Counted from the first letter of the stretch, positions 42,104 through 49,212 are shown. The stretch is 64,000 nucleotides of DNA from Xanthobacter tagetidis (GCF_003667445.1 NZ_RCTF01000005.1:1-64000), one strand, 5' to 3'. Made by a program: numbers and translations. The notes: generated by a model from the letters alone, not told the origin.

Positions 42104-42442
42104 TCACGCCGCTCCCACGTAATGCCGGATTGCCTCGGCTGCCGCGGTCTCCGGCGCGATGCCGTTCCGCCGGGCGAAGTCCTGAAGGCACCGCTCGACA
42201 TCCGGCTGGAGAAGGAGATGAAGGCCCGGCTCGACCAGGGCGATGCCGCGCGCCCGGTTCGTGAGGACGCGGATCGCGCCGCGCTCGACCAGGCATTCGA
42301 CCATGCGCGCCACCCCGCCCTTCGACTTGATGCCGACCGCCGCCGCGATCTCGGCATAGGTCGGGCTAAAGCCCTTCCGCTCGACATGGGAGCGGATGAA
42401 GTCGAGCACGGTCTTCTGGCGGCTCGTCATCGGCGCGGTCAT
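42104..42442 (-). CDS. LexA-type DNA-binding protein without peptidase domain
   Basis: 112 residues. MTSRQKTVLDFIRSHVERKG, FSPTYAEIAAAVGIKSKGGV and ARMVECLVERGAIRVL follow the LexA N-terminal winged helix. The S24 peptidase domain is absent; the C-terminus is a short helix set (VERCLQDFARRNGIAPETAA). It may occupy LexA-like operators without being cleaved. Confidence 0.78.
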   Translation of the reverse strand: MTAPMTSRQKTVLDFIRSHVERKGFSPTYAEIAAAVGIKSKGGVARMVECLVERGAIRVLTNRARGIALVEPGLHLLLQPDVERCLQDFARRNGIAPETAAAEAIRHYVGAA

Positions 42443-42612
42443 TGGCGCTCCCTTTTCTTCACAGCCTCGCCCAGGTGGCGGTGCAGTTCTTCCAGGTCGC
42501 CCTGGAGGTGCTCGGCGTCCTTCCTCTGAAGGGCGCGCCGGTCCCGAATGCAGGTCTTGAGCACGGCGCCGAGCGCCGCGTGCATGCGGCGAAGCTGGTC
42601 CGCGCTCAGCAT
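42439..42612 (-). CDS. Small helical protein (57 aa)
   Basis: MLSADQLRRMHAALGAVLKT continuing with RRALQRKDAEHLQGDLEELH. It is coupled on both sides: TGATG with the 42612-43025 gene and ATGA with the LexA-like gene. Charged helices suggest a dimer or protein-binding role. Family not recognised. Confidence 0.65.
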   Translation of the reverse strand: MLSADQLRRMHAALGAVLKTCIRDRRALQRKDAEHLQGDLEELHRHLGEAVKKRERQ

Positions 42613-43025
42613 CAGCGGCCCCGGATCAGCGGTCCCGAAGGCCGCCCCAGAACCCGACCCACCAAGCCCACTTGTCCGACTTCGACAGGGCGCGGTCCCG
42701 AAGCTTCCTGCGCGTCTCTCTCGGCAATAGCCGCCTCAAGAACCGCCACGCGCTCAAGAACCTCGGCGAGTAGCTCGTCCGTTTCGGCACGAAGTGCCTC
42801 CTCTTGCTCTTGTTTTGACCTGACGGCTTCCACCTCGTGGCCGTCGATGCGGCGGGCCTTGCCGTACCAAAGGTCGAACGTGCGCCAGTAGCTGAAGCCG
42901 GTGCGGCGGGCGGCGCGCACGATGCGCTCCTTCACGCTCCCACCCGGCCCTGCGACCTGGCGCAATCCGTCCTTCATTTCCTCGGCGAGGGCGCTCACTT
43001 CCGGCTCCCACGATTTTTGGGACAT
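42612..43025 (-). CDS. Hypothetical protein with HTH-like N-terminus
   Basis: 137 residues. SVKERIVRAARRTGFSYWRT and FDLWYGKARRID look like a helix-turn-helix; a coiled coil (EQEEALRAETDELLAEVLER) follows. Seen in early operons of Hyphomicrobiales phages as a conserved unknown. Confidence 0.6.
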   Translation of the reverse strand: MSQKSWEPEVSALAEEMKDGLRQVAGPGGSVKERIVRAARRTGFSYWRTFDLWYGKARRIDGHEVEAVRSKQEQEEALRAETDELLAEVLERVAVLEAAIAERDAQEASGPRPVEVGQVGLVGRVLGRPSGPLIRGR

Positions 43026-43137
43026 CTCCCAAAACCTCCGTGCTTGGATGGACCAAGCAGGAGGACATGGAGATGTTGGTTGGAGCGGGCCGGAACAGCT
43101 TGGCGGCAGGAGCCGAGCCCGCAGGAAAAGGAAATGG

Positions 43138-43579
43138 TCATACGGCCCCCCGGAGCTTTCCGGTGGCGCCGTCCTTCCAGCACACGGCGGGAAGGTCGAT
43201 GACGAGGATGGGCCTCGCGCCGACGTGCTCGATCTTGTGGGGCGCGGCGGCCGAAGGGAGGACGATGTCGGGGAACGTCTCGATGATCGGCAGGCTCAGC
43301 CGGAAGACGCCCCCCCCCCTTGGCGACGCCCACCTCGACCAGTTCGAAGAGGCCGGCGTCGTCGGGCAGTACTGCCAGTTGGTGGCGCCGCTCCGGCGAG
43401 CGCCCGATGCGCGCGGTGACGCGCCACGTTGCCATCTTGAGTGGTTTCAGCACCTCGCGCCGGATCAGCACCATGCCCCGCGCGCGGGCGCCGCGCATCT
43501 TCACCAGCCCGAACCGAACCGGGATGGATGCGGCAGCGGAGGTCTTCCGCGTGGGGACAAGGTCGATCCAGTCGTTCAT
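43138..43579 (-). pseudogene. Conserved early phage protein frameshifted at a poly-C/G tract
   Basis: The first part (MNDWIDLVPTRKTSAAASIP, VRFGLVKMRGARARGMVLIR, MATWRVTARIGRSPERRHQL) runs into G10 on the coding strand (43319-43310). With nine G the frame continues as GVFRLSLPIIETFPDIVLPS, AAAPHKIEHVGARPILVIDL, PAVCWKDGATGKLRGAV and stops at 43138-43140. As given, the frame reads out into low-quality sequence. About 146 residues when corrected. Either a contingency tract or a sequencing error. Confidence 0.75.
43310..43319. repeat. C10 homopolymer inside a coding frame
   Basis: Ten C in a row on the plus strand (G10 in the coding direction). Nine would restore the frame of the surrounding gene. 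Long homopolymers of this kind cause slipped-strand phase variation and also sequencing errors. Confidence 0.85.
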
Positions 43580-43860
43580 GCCGTATCGCCCTTCGTCGGC
43601 GGGTCGAAGTGCACGACGTTCCAGGTCACGTCGCTGCCGTCGCGCAGGGCGGCGAACAGGGCCTCGGCTTGGTGCGCGTCACGCTCGGCGGCGGCGCGGC
43701 GGCGGCCGGCGTCGTAGGCGTAGCCAACCAGGAAGCCGGGGATCAGGAGCCACCATGCATCGAGCTCCGCCCGGCCGATGGCGGCGGCGAGGCCCAGGCC
43801 GAAGACCATGACGGCGCCGTCGAGCAGGTTCGGGATGAGGGCGGAGGCGAAGCGATTCAT
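43576..43860 (-). CDS. Small membrane protein of early operon
   Basis: 94 residues from MNRFASALIPNLLDGAVMV, with two membrane helices (GAVMVFGLGLAAAIG; AWWLLIPGFLVGYAYDAG) and a charged C-terminal helix. ATGA overlaps on both sides. Possible exclusion or cell-division inhibitor role; not recognised. Confidence 0.6.
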   Translation of the reverse strand: MNRFASALIPNLLDGAVMVFGLGLAAAIGRAELDAWWLLIPGFLVGYAYDAGRRRAAAERDAHQAEALFAALRDGSDVTWNVVHFDPPTKGDTA

Positions 43861-44312
43861 GATGCGCGACCGCGAGCGAGGACGGCCCGGTGCAGTTCCC
43901 GCAGAGTATCCGCTTCGGCAAAACATTCCTGGCCCTTGCGATGCATGAATTTCTGCGCCTCGTCGAGAAGAGCAGGCTCGCCGATCAGACGGGACACGAG
44001 GACGTACTCCTCGATGCTCTCGACGAAGTAGGTCTTTGACTTGAGCCGCTGCACGATCGGCCTGAAAGCCGGATCGATGTCCGAAAACGCGATCTGGTCC
44101 GCATCGTCGAGCGACCTGCGCAGAACGCGCTTCACTTCGGAGATGACACCGATGCGTAAAGCCTTGTCCGCGCCCTCCGCGTCCGCCTCGGCTGAGGTCC
44201 GCGGGGACGCCTGTCGGATGATCGCCTCCGCGATCCGCGCGGCGTTGTTGCCGACCATGGCCGCGGTGTTGAGCACCAGGATGGTGAAGTCGGATGCCCG
44301 CCTATTCAGCAT
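43857..44312 (-). CDS. Hypothetical early protein
   Basis: 151 residues (TILVLNTAAMVGNNAARIAE, VISEVKRVLRRSLDDADQIA, EEYVLVSRLIGEPALLDEAQ). Mostly helical. Somewhat lower GC than neighbours. No family recognised. Confidence 0.6.
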   Translation of the reverse strand: MLNRRASDFTILVLNTAAMVGNNAARIAEAIIRQASPRTSAEADAEGADKALRIGVISEVKRVLRRSLDDADQIAFSDIDPAFRPIVQRLKSKTYFVESIEEYVLVSRLIGEPALLDEAQKFMHRKGQECFAEADTLRELHRAVLARGRAS

Positions 44313-45069
44313 CGATCATCTCCACGATCTGGTTGAGGCGGGCCGCCCATTCCCGGACCTCTCGGAGGTTTGCGGCCTGATCGTCGGTGCGCTCGGCCAA
44401 TCCTTCGATGGCGAGGCGGATCTTCTCGTCGGTCGCCCATTCGAGCATGCGGCCGCACGATCCATAGAGATGCGCCCAGGCGGAGCCGGCGGGCGTCGGC
44501 GGTTCGTAGAGCGGGTTCTTCCGGCCCGTGGATGGCTCCGCGCGCATGCCGCGCACAGCCGCAGCCGTGACCACTTCCCGCAGTGCGGCGCGCGTCGGCT
44601 CCTCGCCTCGGGAGAGCTTGTCGTCCAGGGTGCGGCGGACGATGCCGGGCTCGGCCGCTTCCGCGTCGCGGACTTGGCGGGCTTCGTGGATGGTCTTCCG
44701 GGACAGGCCAGCCGCCGATGCCGGCGGAACGACCTCGTTTCCCTTTGGAACGAGGTCTGTTCGCGCCCCGGATTGCCCAACCTCCCCCCGCTCCTGCGCC
44801 GCGTCGTACTCATCCGCCAACCGGCGCTTCGCCTGGGCTTCGATGTCGAGGGCATCGGCCTGCGCGCGGTGAGCGGCGGCAATCAGGCTGTCATGGGCGT
44901 CCTTCGCCTTCGACAGCCGCGCCGAGCGCTTCGCCGCGTCGTAGACGAAGCCCGCCATTTCCTTCGCTTCCAGCACCTCGGCCGAGGTTTTCGCATTGAG
45001 GAGCGCCTGCGCCGCCCGGTCGATCATGGCCGGGAGATGAGAGGGTTCGATTGTCGCGATGACGTTCAC
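44302..45069 (-). CDS. Early phage protein, helical with HTH-like region
   Basis: 255 residues from a GTG overlapping the cro stop. Long helices (AKEMAGFVYDAAKRSARLSK, HRAQADALDIEAQAKRRLAD), then AAGLSRKTIHEARQVRDAE and VRRTLDDKLSRGEEPTRAAL, which resemble ParB-like or replisome-organiser HTH segments. As the first gene after cro it is a candidate replication initiator; not proven. Confidence 0.6.
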   Translation of the reverse strand: MNVIATIEPSHLPAMIDRAAQALLNAKTSAEVLEAKEMAGFVYDAAKRSARLSKAKDAHDSLIAAAHRAQADALDIEAQAKRRLADEYDAAQERGEVGQSGARTDLVPKGNEVVPPASAAGLSRKTIHEARQVRDAEAAEPGIVRRTLDDKLSRGEEPTRAALREVVTAAAVRGMRAEPSTGRKNPLYEPPTPAGSAWAHLYGSCGRMLEWATDEKIRLAIEGLAERTDDQAANLREVREWAARLNQIVEMIDAE

Positions 45070-45290
45070 GCCGCCGGCTCCTGCGCGAGAGCCGGCTGTG
45101 GGCCGTAGATGTCCGGCCTCAGCTCCTGCCGAGGGATGCCTGTGATCCGCTCGACATCCAGCACGCGCGTTGCCGGAACCTGTTTCCACTGCGAAAGCGC
45201 CTGCGGCGTGATGCCGATCTTCGCGGCCAGATCGCCGGCGGTTCCGATCACGTCGATTGCGCGGATGAGGGCGGGGTGTTTCTCAGCCAT
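45066..45290 (-). CDS. cro: Cro-like repressor (YdaS-type HTH)
   Basis: 74 residues: MAEKHPALIRAIDVIGTAGD, LAAKIGITPQALSQWKQVPA and TRVLDVERITGIPRQELRPD, a YdaS/Cro-type helix-turn-helix. First gene of the leftward early operon and divergent from cI. The promoter at 45326-45298 places transcription start at the ATG, so the message is probably leaderless. Confidence 0.85.
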   Translation of the reverse strand: MAEKHPALIRAIDVIGTAGDLAAKIGITPQALSQWKQVPATRVLDVERITGIPRQELRPDIYGPQPALAQEPAA

Positions 45291-45297
45291 GCGCGCA

Positions 45298-45361
45298 ATT
45301 CAAGCATCACTTGATGTCGAAATCAAGCATTGCTTTCTCGCGTTCATCAAGCCGAGCTTTA
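45298..45361. promoter_or_regulatory. OR operator cluster with cro promoter
   Basis: Three 15-bp sites: TCAAGCATCACTTGA (45300-45314), TCAAGCATTGCTTTC (45323-45337) and TCAAGCCGAGCTTTA (45347-45361), spaced 23 and 24 bp. The cro promoter on the minus strand is TTGATT (45326-45321), 17 bp, TTGAAT (45303-45298), overlapped by sites 1 and 2. A weak cI promoter with TTTACC (45358-45363) would give a leaderless cI message, as at lambda PRM. Confidence 0.82.
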
Positions 45362-45371
45362 CCCTTCGCCC

Positions 45372-46094
45372 ATGACCTTGGATCAACGCATCCGCGCGCT
45401 TCGAGCGCAGTCCGGCCTAACCCAGGAGGAGTTCGGCGCGCGCGTCGGCGTGAGCGTGCAATCCGTTTCTCAGTGGGAAACCCCGGAACGTCCTGGCCAA
45501 GCGCGCCGACCGCCACGGCCAAGCAAAGATCGATTGGTCACTATCGCCCGCGAATTCGGCGCTCGGCACGCGTGGCTGCTTTCCGGCGAAGGCCCCATGC
45601 TTGAAACAGAAGTCGTGGAGGGGCCGGTGATGCCGCTGCCTCCTCCCGATGCTTCTCACCCGATACCCCTTCTCTTCTCCCACAAGACGATCCCGGTGTA
45701 CGGCCATGCGGCGGGCGGCATGAACGACGACGGCAAGTTCATCCTGAACGGCTCGAAGATCGCGGACGTGCTCTGTCCGCCAGCCCTGGAGGGCGTGGTC
45801 GGAGCCTATGCGGTCTACCACACCGGGGAATCCATGCTCCCGCGCTATGAGCCCGGGGATCTGCTGACGATCCACCCTACGCTGCCCGTGAAGCGCGGCG
45901 ATTACGTGCTCGTCCAGATCAAGGGCGAGGACGGCGATCCGCCCTACGGCTATGTGAAGCGGTTCGTTTCCAAGAACGCCAAGGAACTGGTGCTGGAGCA
46001 GCTCAACCCTCCAGAAGGTCAGGAGCAGACCCTGCGTTTTCCGGCCGAGCGGGTGCTCACGGTGCACGCGATCTGGGGCGCGAGCCGCGGCTGA
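45372..46094 (+). CDS. cI: CI-like prophage repressor (HTH + S24 peptidase)
   Basis: 240 residues from MTLDQRIRALRAQSG. HTH QEEFGARVGVSVQSVSQW (about 17-34). Self-cleavage site HAAGGM (Ala-Gly), Ser in HTGESMLPRYEPGD and Lys in GYVKRFVSKNAKE, as in LexA/CI. RecA-stimulated self-cleavage would induce the phage. There is no Shine-Dalgarno before the ATG. It lies between OR (45298-45361) and OL (47807-47869). Confidence 0.93.
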   Translation: MTLDQRIRALRAQSGLTQEEFGARVGVSVQSVSQWETPERPGQARRPPRPSKDRLVTIAREFGARHAWLLSGEGPMLETEVVEGPVMPLPPPDASHPIPLLFSHKTIPVYGHAAGGMNDDGKFILNGSKIADVLCPPALEGVVGAYAVYHTGESMLPRYEPGDLLTIHPTLPVKRGDYVLVQIKGEDGDPPYGYVKRFVSKNAKELVLEQLNPPEGQEQTLRFPAERVLTVHAIWGASRG

Positions 46095-46118
46095 GGATCG
46101 CCCCTATCGCAATCGAGA

Positions 46119-46172
46119 GAATCGATTCGACTCCCCGCCCAACCTCGCACATTATGCGAACAGAATAGGAAC
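46119..46172 (+). promoter_or_regulatory. Promoter with three GANTC sites and a LexA box
   Basis: GAATCGATTCGACTC (46119-46133) is three CcrM sites in a row and contains CGATTCG, which fits the GcrA motif YGAKTCG. Possible -35 TTCGAC (46126-46131) and -10 CATTAT (46150-46155) are 18 bp apart. GAACAGAATAGGAAC (46158-46172) is a GTTC-N7-GTTC LexA box read on the other strand, placed over the transcription start. Confidence 0.65.
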
Positions 46173-46186
46173 ATGAGGGGCAAGAA

Positions 46187-46429
46187 ATGCCTGGGGGGGC
46201 TTCCAACGGTTTGGTTTCGCAGGTGTCTTCGGCCCTGGTCGTCTGCCGCGATTGCGGCCACGCCGGGGTTTTCTTCCCGCAGCACTTCAGACGCTGGGGC
46301 ATTCCACCGGAGGCCCCAGCCCAACAGATGGCGCCGCGGTTCCGCTGCTCCCCATGCCGCGGCCGAGGCGATGAAGGCCGGCGCATCGTCGTGGAGATGT
46401 TCCCGAACCTGGAGGAAGCCTCCGCATGA
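46187..46429 (+). CDS. Zinc-ribbon protein under SOS/GANTC promoter
   Basis: 80 residues. Two CxxC knuckles, VVCRDCGHAG and FRCSPCRGRG, flank FFPQHFRRWGIPPE: a small zinc ribbon. GAGGGG 6 bases upstream supports the ATG. First gene behind the LexA box; could be an SOS-induced antirepressor or regulator, by analogy with other phages. Not recognised. Confidence 0.65.
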   Translation: MPGGASNGLVSQVSSALVVCRDCGHAGVFFPQHFRRWGIPPEAPAQQMAPRFRCSPCRGRGDEGRRIVVEMFPNLEEASA

Positions 46430-46680
46430 GCCAGCCCGTCACAATCCACGTCGTCCAGGCGTTCGACGAGATGGACGGCTTCCCGGTGGCCGAGGAGCCT
46501 ATTGCCTGCCAAAGCGCGGCCCAGGCGCGTGCGAAGGCCCAGGCGCTGAAGCACACCAAGCTCGGCGTTATCGCTTGGTCACGGACATCGCCGAACCCGG
46601 ACCTAGGAGAATGGGGGCCGCCGGTGCTCCTGGCACGCTTCGGCGCGATCCCGGATGACTTTGAAGGAACGGAGCCCTGA
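46426..46680 (+). CDS. Hypothetical protein, second gene of the SOS unit
   Basis: 84 residues (VTIHVVQAFDEMDGFPVAEE, AQARAKAQALKHTKLGVIAW, VLLARFGAIPDDFEG). Compact alpha/beta phage protein of unknown function. ATGA overlap with the zinc-ribbon gene. Confidence 0.65.
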   Translation: MSQPVTIHVVQAFDEMDGFPVAEEPIACQSAAQARAKAQALKHTKLGVIAWSRTSPNPDLGEWGPPVLLARFGAIPDDFEGTEP

Positions 46681-46729
46681 TTTTCCGCGCCGAGCCGTGG
46701 GGCGCGCCGGGTAATGGGCAATCGTTAAT

Positions 46730-46758
46730 TTGGTGCTAACGATTCGTTGCCGCATAAT
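46730..46758 (+). promoter_or_regulatory. Promoter of the DUF1902 pair
   Basis: TTGGTG (46730-46735) and CATAAT (46753-46758) with 17-bp spacing. A palindrome GGAGCGCGCTCC lies shortly before the start codon and could fold over the ribosome site. Confidence 0.5.
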
Positions 46759-46820
46759 GCGGGTGGAGCGGGAAGGGACAACCTCAGATCAGGGGTTGGA
46801 GCGCGCTCCTGGAGCGGATC

Positions 46821-47084
46821 ATGAAGGACCAACTCATCAACGTGGAGGTGGCAAGCCACAAAGAGACCGGCCTGTTGCTGGCCACCAGCAGCGACCTGCC
46901 AGGCCTCATGGTGCACGGCCGATCGTTGGCCGAAATCGAGGAGCGGCTGCCGATTGCCGCACGGGACATCCTGGAGCACCAGGGACATCGGGTTATGGCT
47001 GTGACGGTCGAGAAATCTCGCTTGAGCGGTAATTTCTGGCCGGCGCACGTGACCGTCAACGCCTCGATGGCGAACGCCGCGTGA
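46821..47084 (+). CDS. DUF1902/HicB-like antitoxin-type protein
   Basis: 87 residues: INVEVASHKETGLLLATSSD, LPGLMVHGRSLAEIEERLPI and AARDILEHQGHR. This is the HicB-like partial RNase H fold called DUF1902, usually the antitoxin partner of HicA-like toxins. GGAG before the ATG. Coupled to the next gene by GTGA. Confidence 0.75.
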   Translation: MKDQLINVEVASHKETGLLLATSSDLPGLMVHGRSLAEIEERLPIAARDILEHQGHRVMAVTVEKSRLSGNFWPAHVTVNASMANAA

Positions 47085-47275
47085 CAGCGGACGAATACCG
47101 CGCCGCCATCAAGACCCTCGGGCTCACACCCATGAAGAGGTCATACAATGGCGGAACACTCCATCAGGACCGGGACGGTCATCCTCACATCGTCCCGGAT
47201 CCTGAGGGACTTAAACCGGTAGAGCGCCGCGACATCATCTCCATGCTGAAAATCCGGCTTGGAGTCTGTGACTGA
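47081..47275 (+). CDS. Small basic partner of DUF1902 protein
   Basis: 64 residues from a GTG (GTGA overlap): TADEYRAAIKTLGLTPMKRS, YNGGTLHQDRDGHPHIVPDP. It has the size and a His-containing strand that recall HicA (dsRBD-like), but the family match is weak. A toxin role is inferred from the partner. Followed at once by a terminator, so the pair is an independent unit. Confidence 0.6.
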   Translation: MTADEYRAAIKTLGLTPMKRSYNGGTLHQDRDGHPHIVPDPEGLKPVERRDIISMLKIRLGVCD

Positions 47276-47276
47276 A

Positions 47277-47303
47277 AACCTCGCTCCGGCGGGGTTTTTC
47301 TTT
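47277..47303 (+). terminator. Intrinsic terminator
   Basis: AACCTCGC and GCGGGGTT pair around TCCG, followed by TTTTTCTTTT. It begins 2 bases after the stop at 47275. Confidence 0.8.
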
Positions 47304-47806
47304 TGCCTCGCGCATGCAGCTCCAAGAATTCATAGGTCAGTATTTTTATCCGCTCTCATAGTCCTGATAGCATACTTATCCGGATAGGTTCCTATCCTCC
47401 CAGCCATAACCACCCTTTTGAACATGCAGCGTCTCCCGGCGCGAGCGCGGCGCTGCGGCCTTCCGCCGGCGGGCCATCGTGGGCCGGCCGGTCGTCGCTC
47501 GTGCTGGGTTCCGCTGCATGCTGGCCGAGGGGAGGCTTTGGACACCCCCACGTCTCGCATGCGAGCTGCGGCCTCATAGGGCGCTTCGCCGCAGCCTGCC
47601 TCTGAATTGGTCCGCAGTGCCCTGCGTCCGGGTCCGCCGCTTTGGTTCGGCGTGGACTGTGACCCACTCCCTCTTTCACCCGGCGCCTCGGTAATCCGCC
47701 AGCCGATTCCCCGCCTACTCAGCCGGGACCCTCATCAGGGAATCGTTGCCGCCGCTCGGCTTCGCCCGCTCCTCGCGAGGCGCGCCGAACCGCGACTGGT
47801 CGGCAC
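47304..47806. other. Long non-coding region between immunity genes and left operon
   Basis: About 500 bp without a credible gene. The left part is AT-richer and carries TATCCGGATA (47377-47386) overlapping GGATAGGTTCCTATCC (47382-47397), both inverted repeats. The right part is GC-rich and contains CTCCCTCTTTCAC (47667-47679), a boxA-like motif also present in the late leader. Could encode a regulatory RNA. Confidence 0.55.
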
Positions 47807-47869
47807 TATGGCGATGCTTGAATTTTTTATCAAGTAGCGTTTGATATCAACATCAAGCAGTGCTTTACT
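47807..47869 (+). promoter_or_regulatory. OL operator cluster with promoter of rightward operon
   Basis: TCAAGTAGCGTTTGA (47830-47844) and TCAAGCAGTGCTTTA (47853-47867) match the OR sites and are 23 bp apart. A third half-matching site ending in GCTTGA is at 47807-47821, again 23 bp away. The promoter is TTGATA (47841-47846), 17 bp, TTTACT (47864-47869), covered by two sites, so CI would repress it. Confidence 0.8.
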
Positions 47870-47894
47870 CTGCTCATCAGAACGGGAGCAGACG

Positions 47895-48038
47895 ATGGCC
47901 ACCACCAACCAGACCCAGCCCACCACCGAAGCCGAGGCGGACGCCGCCTTCGAGGCCGAGGGCGAGGCCCTGAACGAGGCCTTCCTCGGCAGCCTCCGCC
48001 GGGTGAAGGCGGCCAAGGCCGAGTCCGCCGGGGAGTGA
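47895..48038 (+). CDS. Small acidic protein, first gene of rightward early operon
   Basis: 47 residues (MATTNQTQPTTEAEADAAFE, EALNEAFLGSLRRVKAAKAE) from an ATG with GGGAG upstream. Acidic N-terminus and one helix. It follows OL directly, the place of lambda N, but shows no Arg-rich motif. Unknown. Confidence 0.6.
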   Translation: MATTNQTQPTTEAEADAAFEAEGEALNEAFLGSLRRVKAAKAESAGE

Positions 48039-48084
48039 GCCAACCGGGCGGCTCTCCGGGGCCGCCCCTCATGAGGAGGGGAGC

Positions 48085-48351
48085 ATGGGAACGACCTACC
48101 AGCCTCGGTACGTCGCGTACTGCATTGCGCAGGGGCGCAAGCCGGAAGACCAGTTGCAGCATGACCGCGTCCGCTGGCCCGGCGGCAAGATGACTGGGTT
48201 CATCCTGTGGCTGCGCGAGATGCTCCAGGTCTACGCGGCCGAACCGGGACGCTACAGCCTCTCTGCCGGCATTGCCGACCACGACCATTACGACGCGTGG
48301 CTGCTCGAACAAGCCGCCGCCATCTCCAAGGCCACGGGAGGCGCGTCGTGA
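48085..48351 (+). CDS. Hypothetical early protein
   Basis: 88 residues (YVAYCIAQGRKPEDQLQHDR, KMTGFILWLREMLQVYAAEP, HDHYDAWLLEQAAA). Preceded by GAGGGGAG. Seen in Hyphomicrobiales phages as a conserved unknown. Confidence 0.6.
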   Translation: MGTTYQPRYVAYCIAQGRKPEDQLQHDRVRWPGGKMTGFILWLREMLQVYAAEPGRYSLSAGIADHDHYDAWLLEQAAAISKATGGAS

Positions 48352-48698
48352 ACCCCGCCATCCGCGACGCGATCCTGGCGGCCGTGTCCGACCCGAGCGC
48401 CGTGGACACCGTCTCGCTCAACGCGGCGCTCATGGCCCACGCCACCGGCCTCCCGGTCTACTGGCACAACCGGTCCTACAGCGACGCATTCGCGACGATC
48501 TTCCTCGACCTCGTGCACGCCGTCGGCTTGGACGCCGCCGTCGCCGAGATGGCGGCGCGCCACCCGATGCATCCCGACGCCGCGCCGGCGCGATTGCTCG
48601 CTCGACTGATCCCCATTTCCGAGAGCGCCCGCGCCGAACTTTCGGCGGCCCGCGCGCGCCTCGGCATCGTGACCCCTGCCGACAGGAGCGCCGCATGA
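48348..48698 (+). CDS. Hypothetical early protein
   Basis: 116 residues from a GTG (GTGA overlap): NPAIRDAILAAVSDPSAVDT, NRSYSDAFATIFLDLVHAVG. Helical. Family not recognised. Confidence 0.55.
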   Translation: MNPAIRDAILAAVSDPSAVDTVSLNAALMAHATGLPVYWHNRSYSDAFATIFLDLVHAVGLDAAVAEMAARHPMHPDAAPARLLARLIPISESARAELSAARARLGIVTPADRSAA

Positions 48699-48949
48699 GC
48701 GAGAACCCGAGCTTTTCCCTCAATGTGCACGGCCCGTTGCACCGCGCGCATGCCAGCGCCGGGATCGGTGCGCTCGAAATGGAGTTCGCACGCTCCTGCG
48801 GCCCGAGCGTCACAATCTTCCTGAGCGACCACGCGCTGGCCGCGAAGCTCGCCGCCGCGATCAACGCCGTCCTGGATCAGCACGAGGCGGACACCGCCCG
48901 TGTTGCTGCCGCCCATGCTGCGGCCGCGAGCCAGAGGAGCGCGGCGTGA
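48695..48949 (+). CDS. Hypothetical early protein
   Basis: 84 residues (MSENPSFSLNVHGPLHRAHA, SVTIFLSDHALAAKLAAAIN). ATGA overlap with the previous gene. Function unknown. Confidence 0.55.
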   Translation: MSENPSFSLNVHGPLHRAHASAGIGALEMEFARSCGPSVTIFLSDHALAAKLAAAINAVLDQHEADTARVAAAHAAAASQRSAA

Positions 48950-49212
48950 TGCCGGAAACGCGGGACATCGAGCTCGCGGTTGAAGCCGCGATGATCCGGC
49001 GCGCCCTTTCCGGCAAGCCGTGGACCTTCGACGAGATGTCGCAGATCGAGCGCGGCACGCCCGGCGCCGAGCACTGGTGGGGCCGGCACGCCGACCGGAC
49101 GCACCAGCGCTGGCGGCGCAAGGGATGGGCCACCTTCACCCGTGCCGGGCGCGCGCCGCTGTGGACGCTGACCGATGCCGGCCGTGCCGCTTTGGGAGGG
49201 GCCAATGGCTGA
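48949..49212 (+). CDS. Hypothetical winged-helix-like protein
   Basis: 87 residues (MPETRDIELAVEAAMIRRAL, KPWTFDEMSQIERGTPGAEH, PLWTLTDAGRAALGG). Reads like a small winged helix. An in-frame GTG three bases earlier is an equal start candidate; GAGGAG precedes both. Confidence 0.55.
   Translation: MPETRDIELAVEAAMIRRALSGKPWTFDEMSQIERGTPGAEHWWGRHADRTHQRWRRKGWATFTRAGRAPLWTLTDAGRAALGGANG

Noticed and set aside
45300..45361. Short regularly spaced repeats as a CRISPR array
   Set aside because: The units are 15-bp imperfect palindromes at promoters, 23-24 bp apart, and match operators on the other side of cI.
47330..47560. Minus-strand gene of 76 codons in the immunity region
   Set aside because: The translation is Arg/Pro/Ala-rich without protein-like pattern, and the frame runs across palindromes; treated as non-coding.
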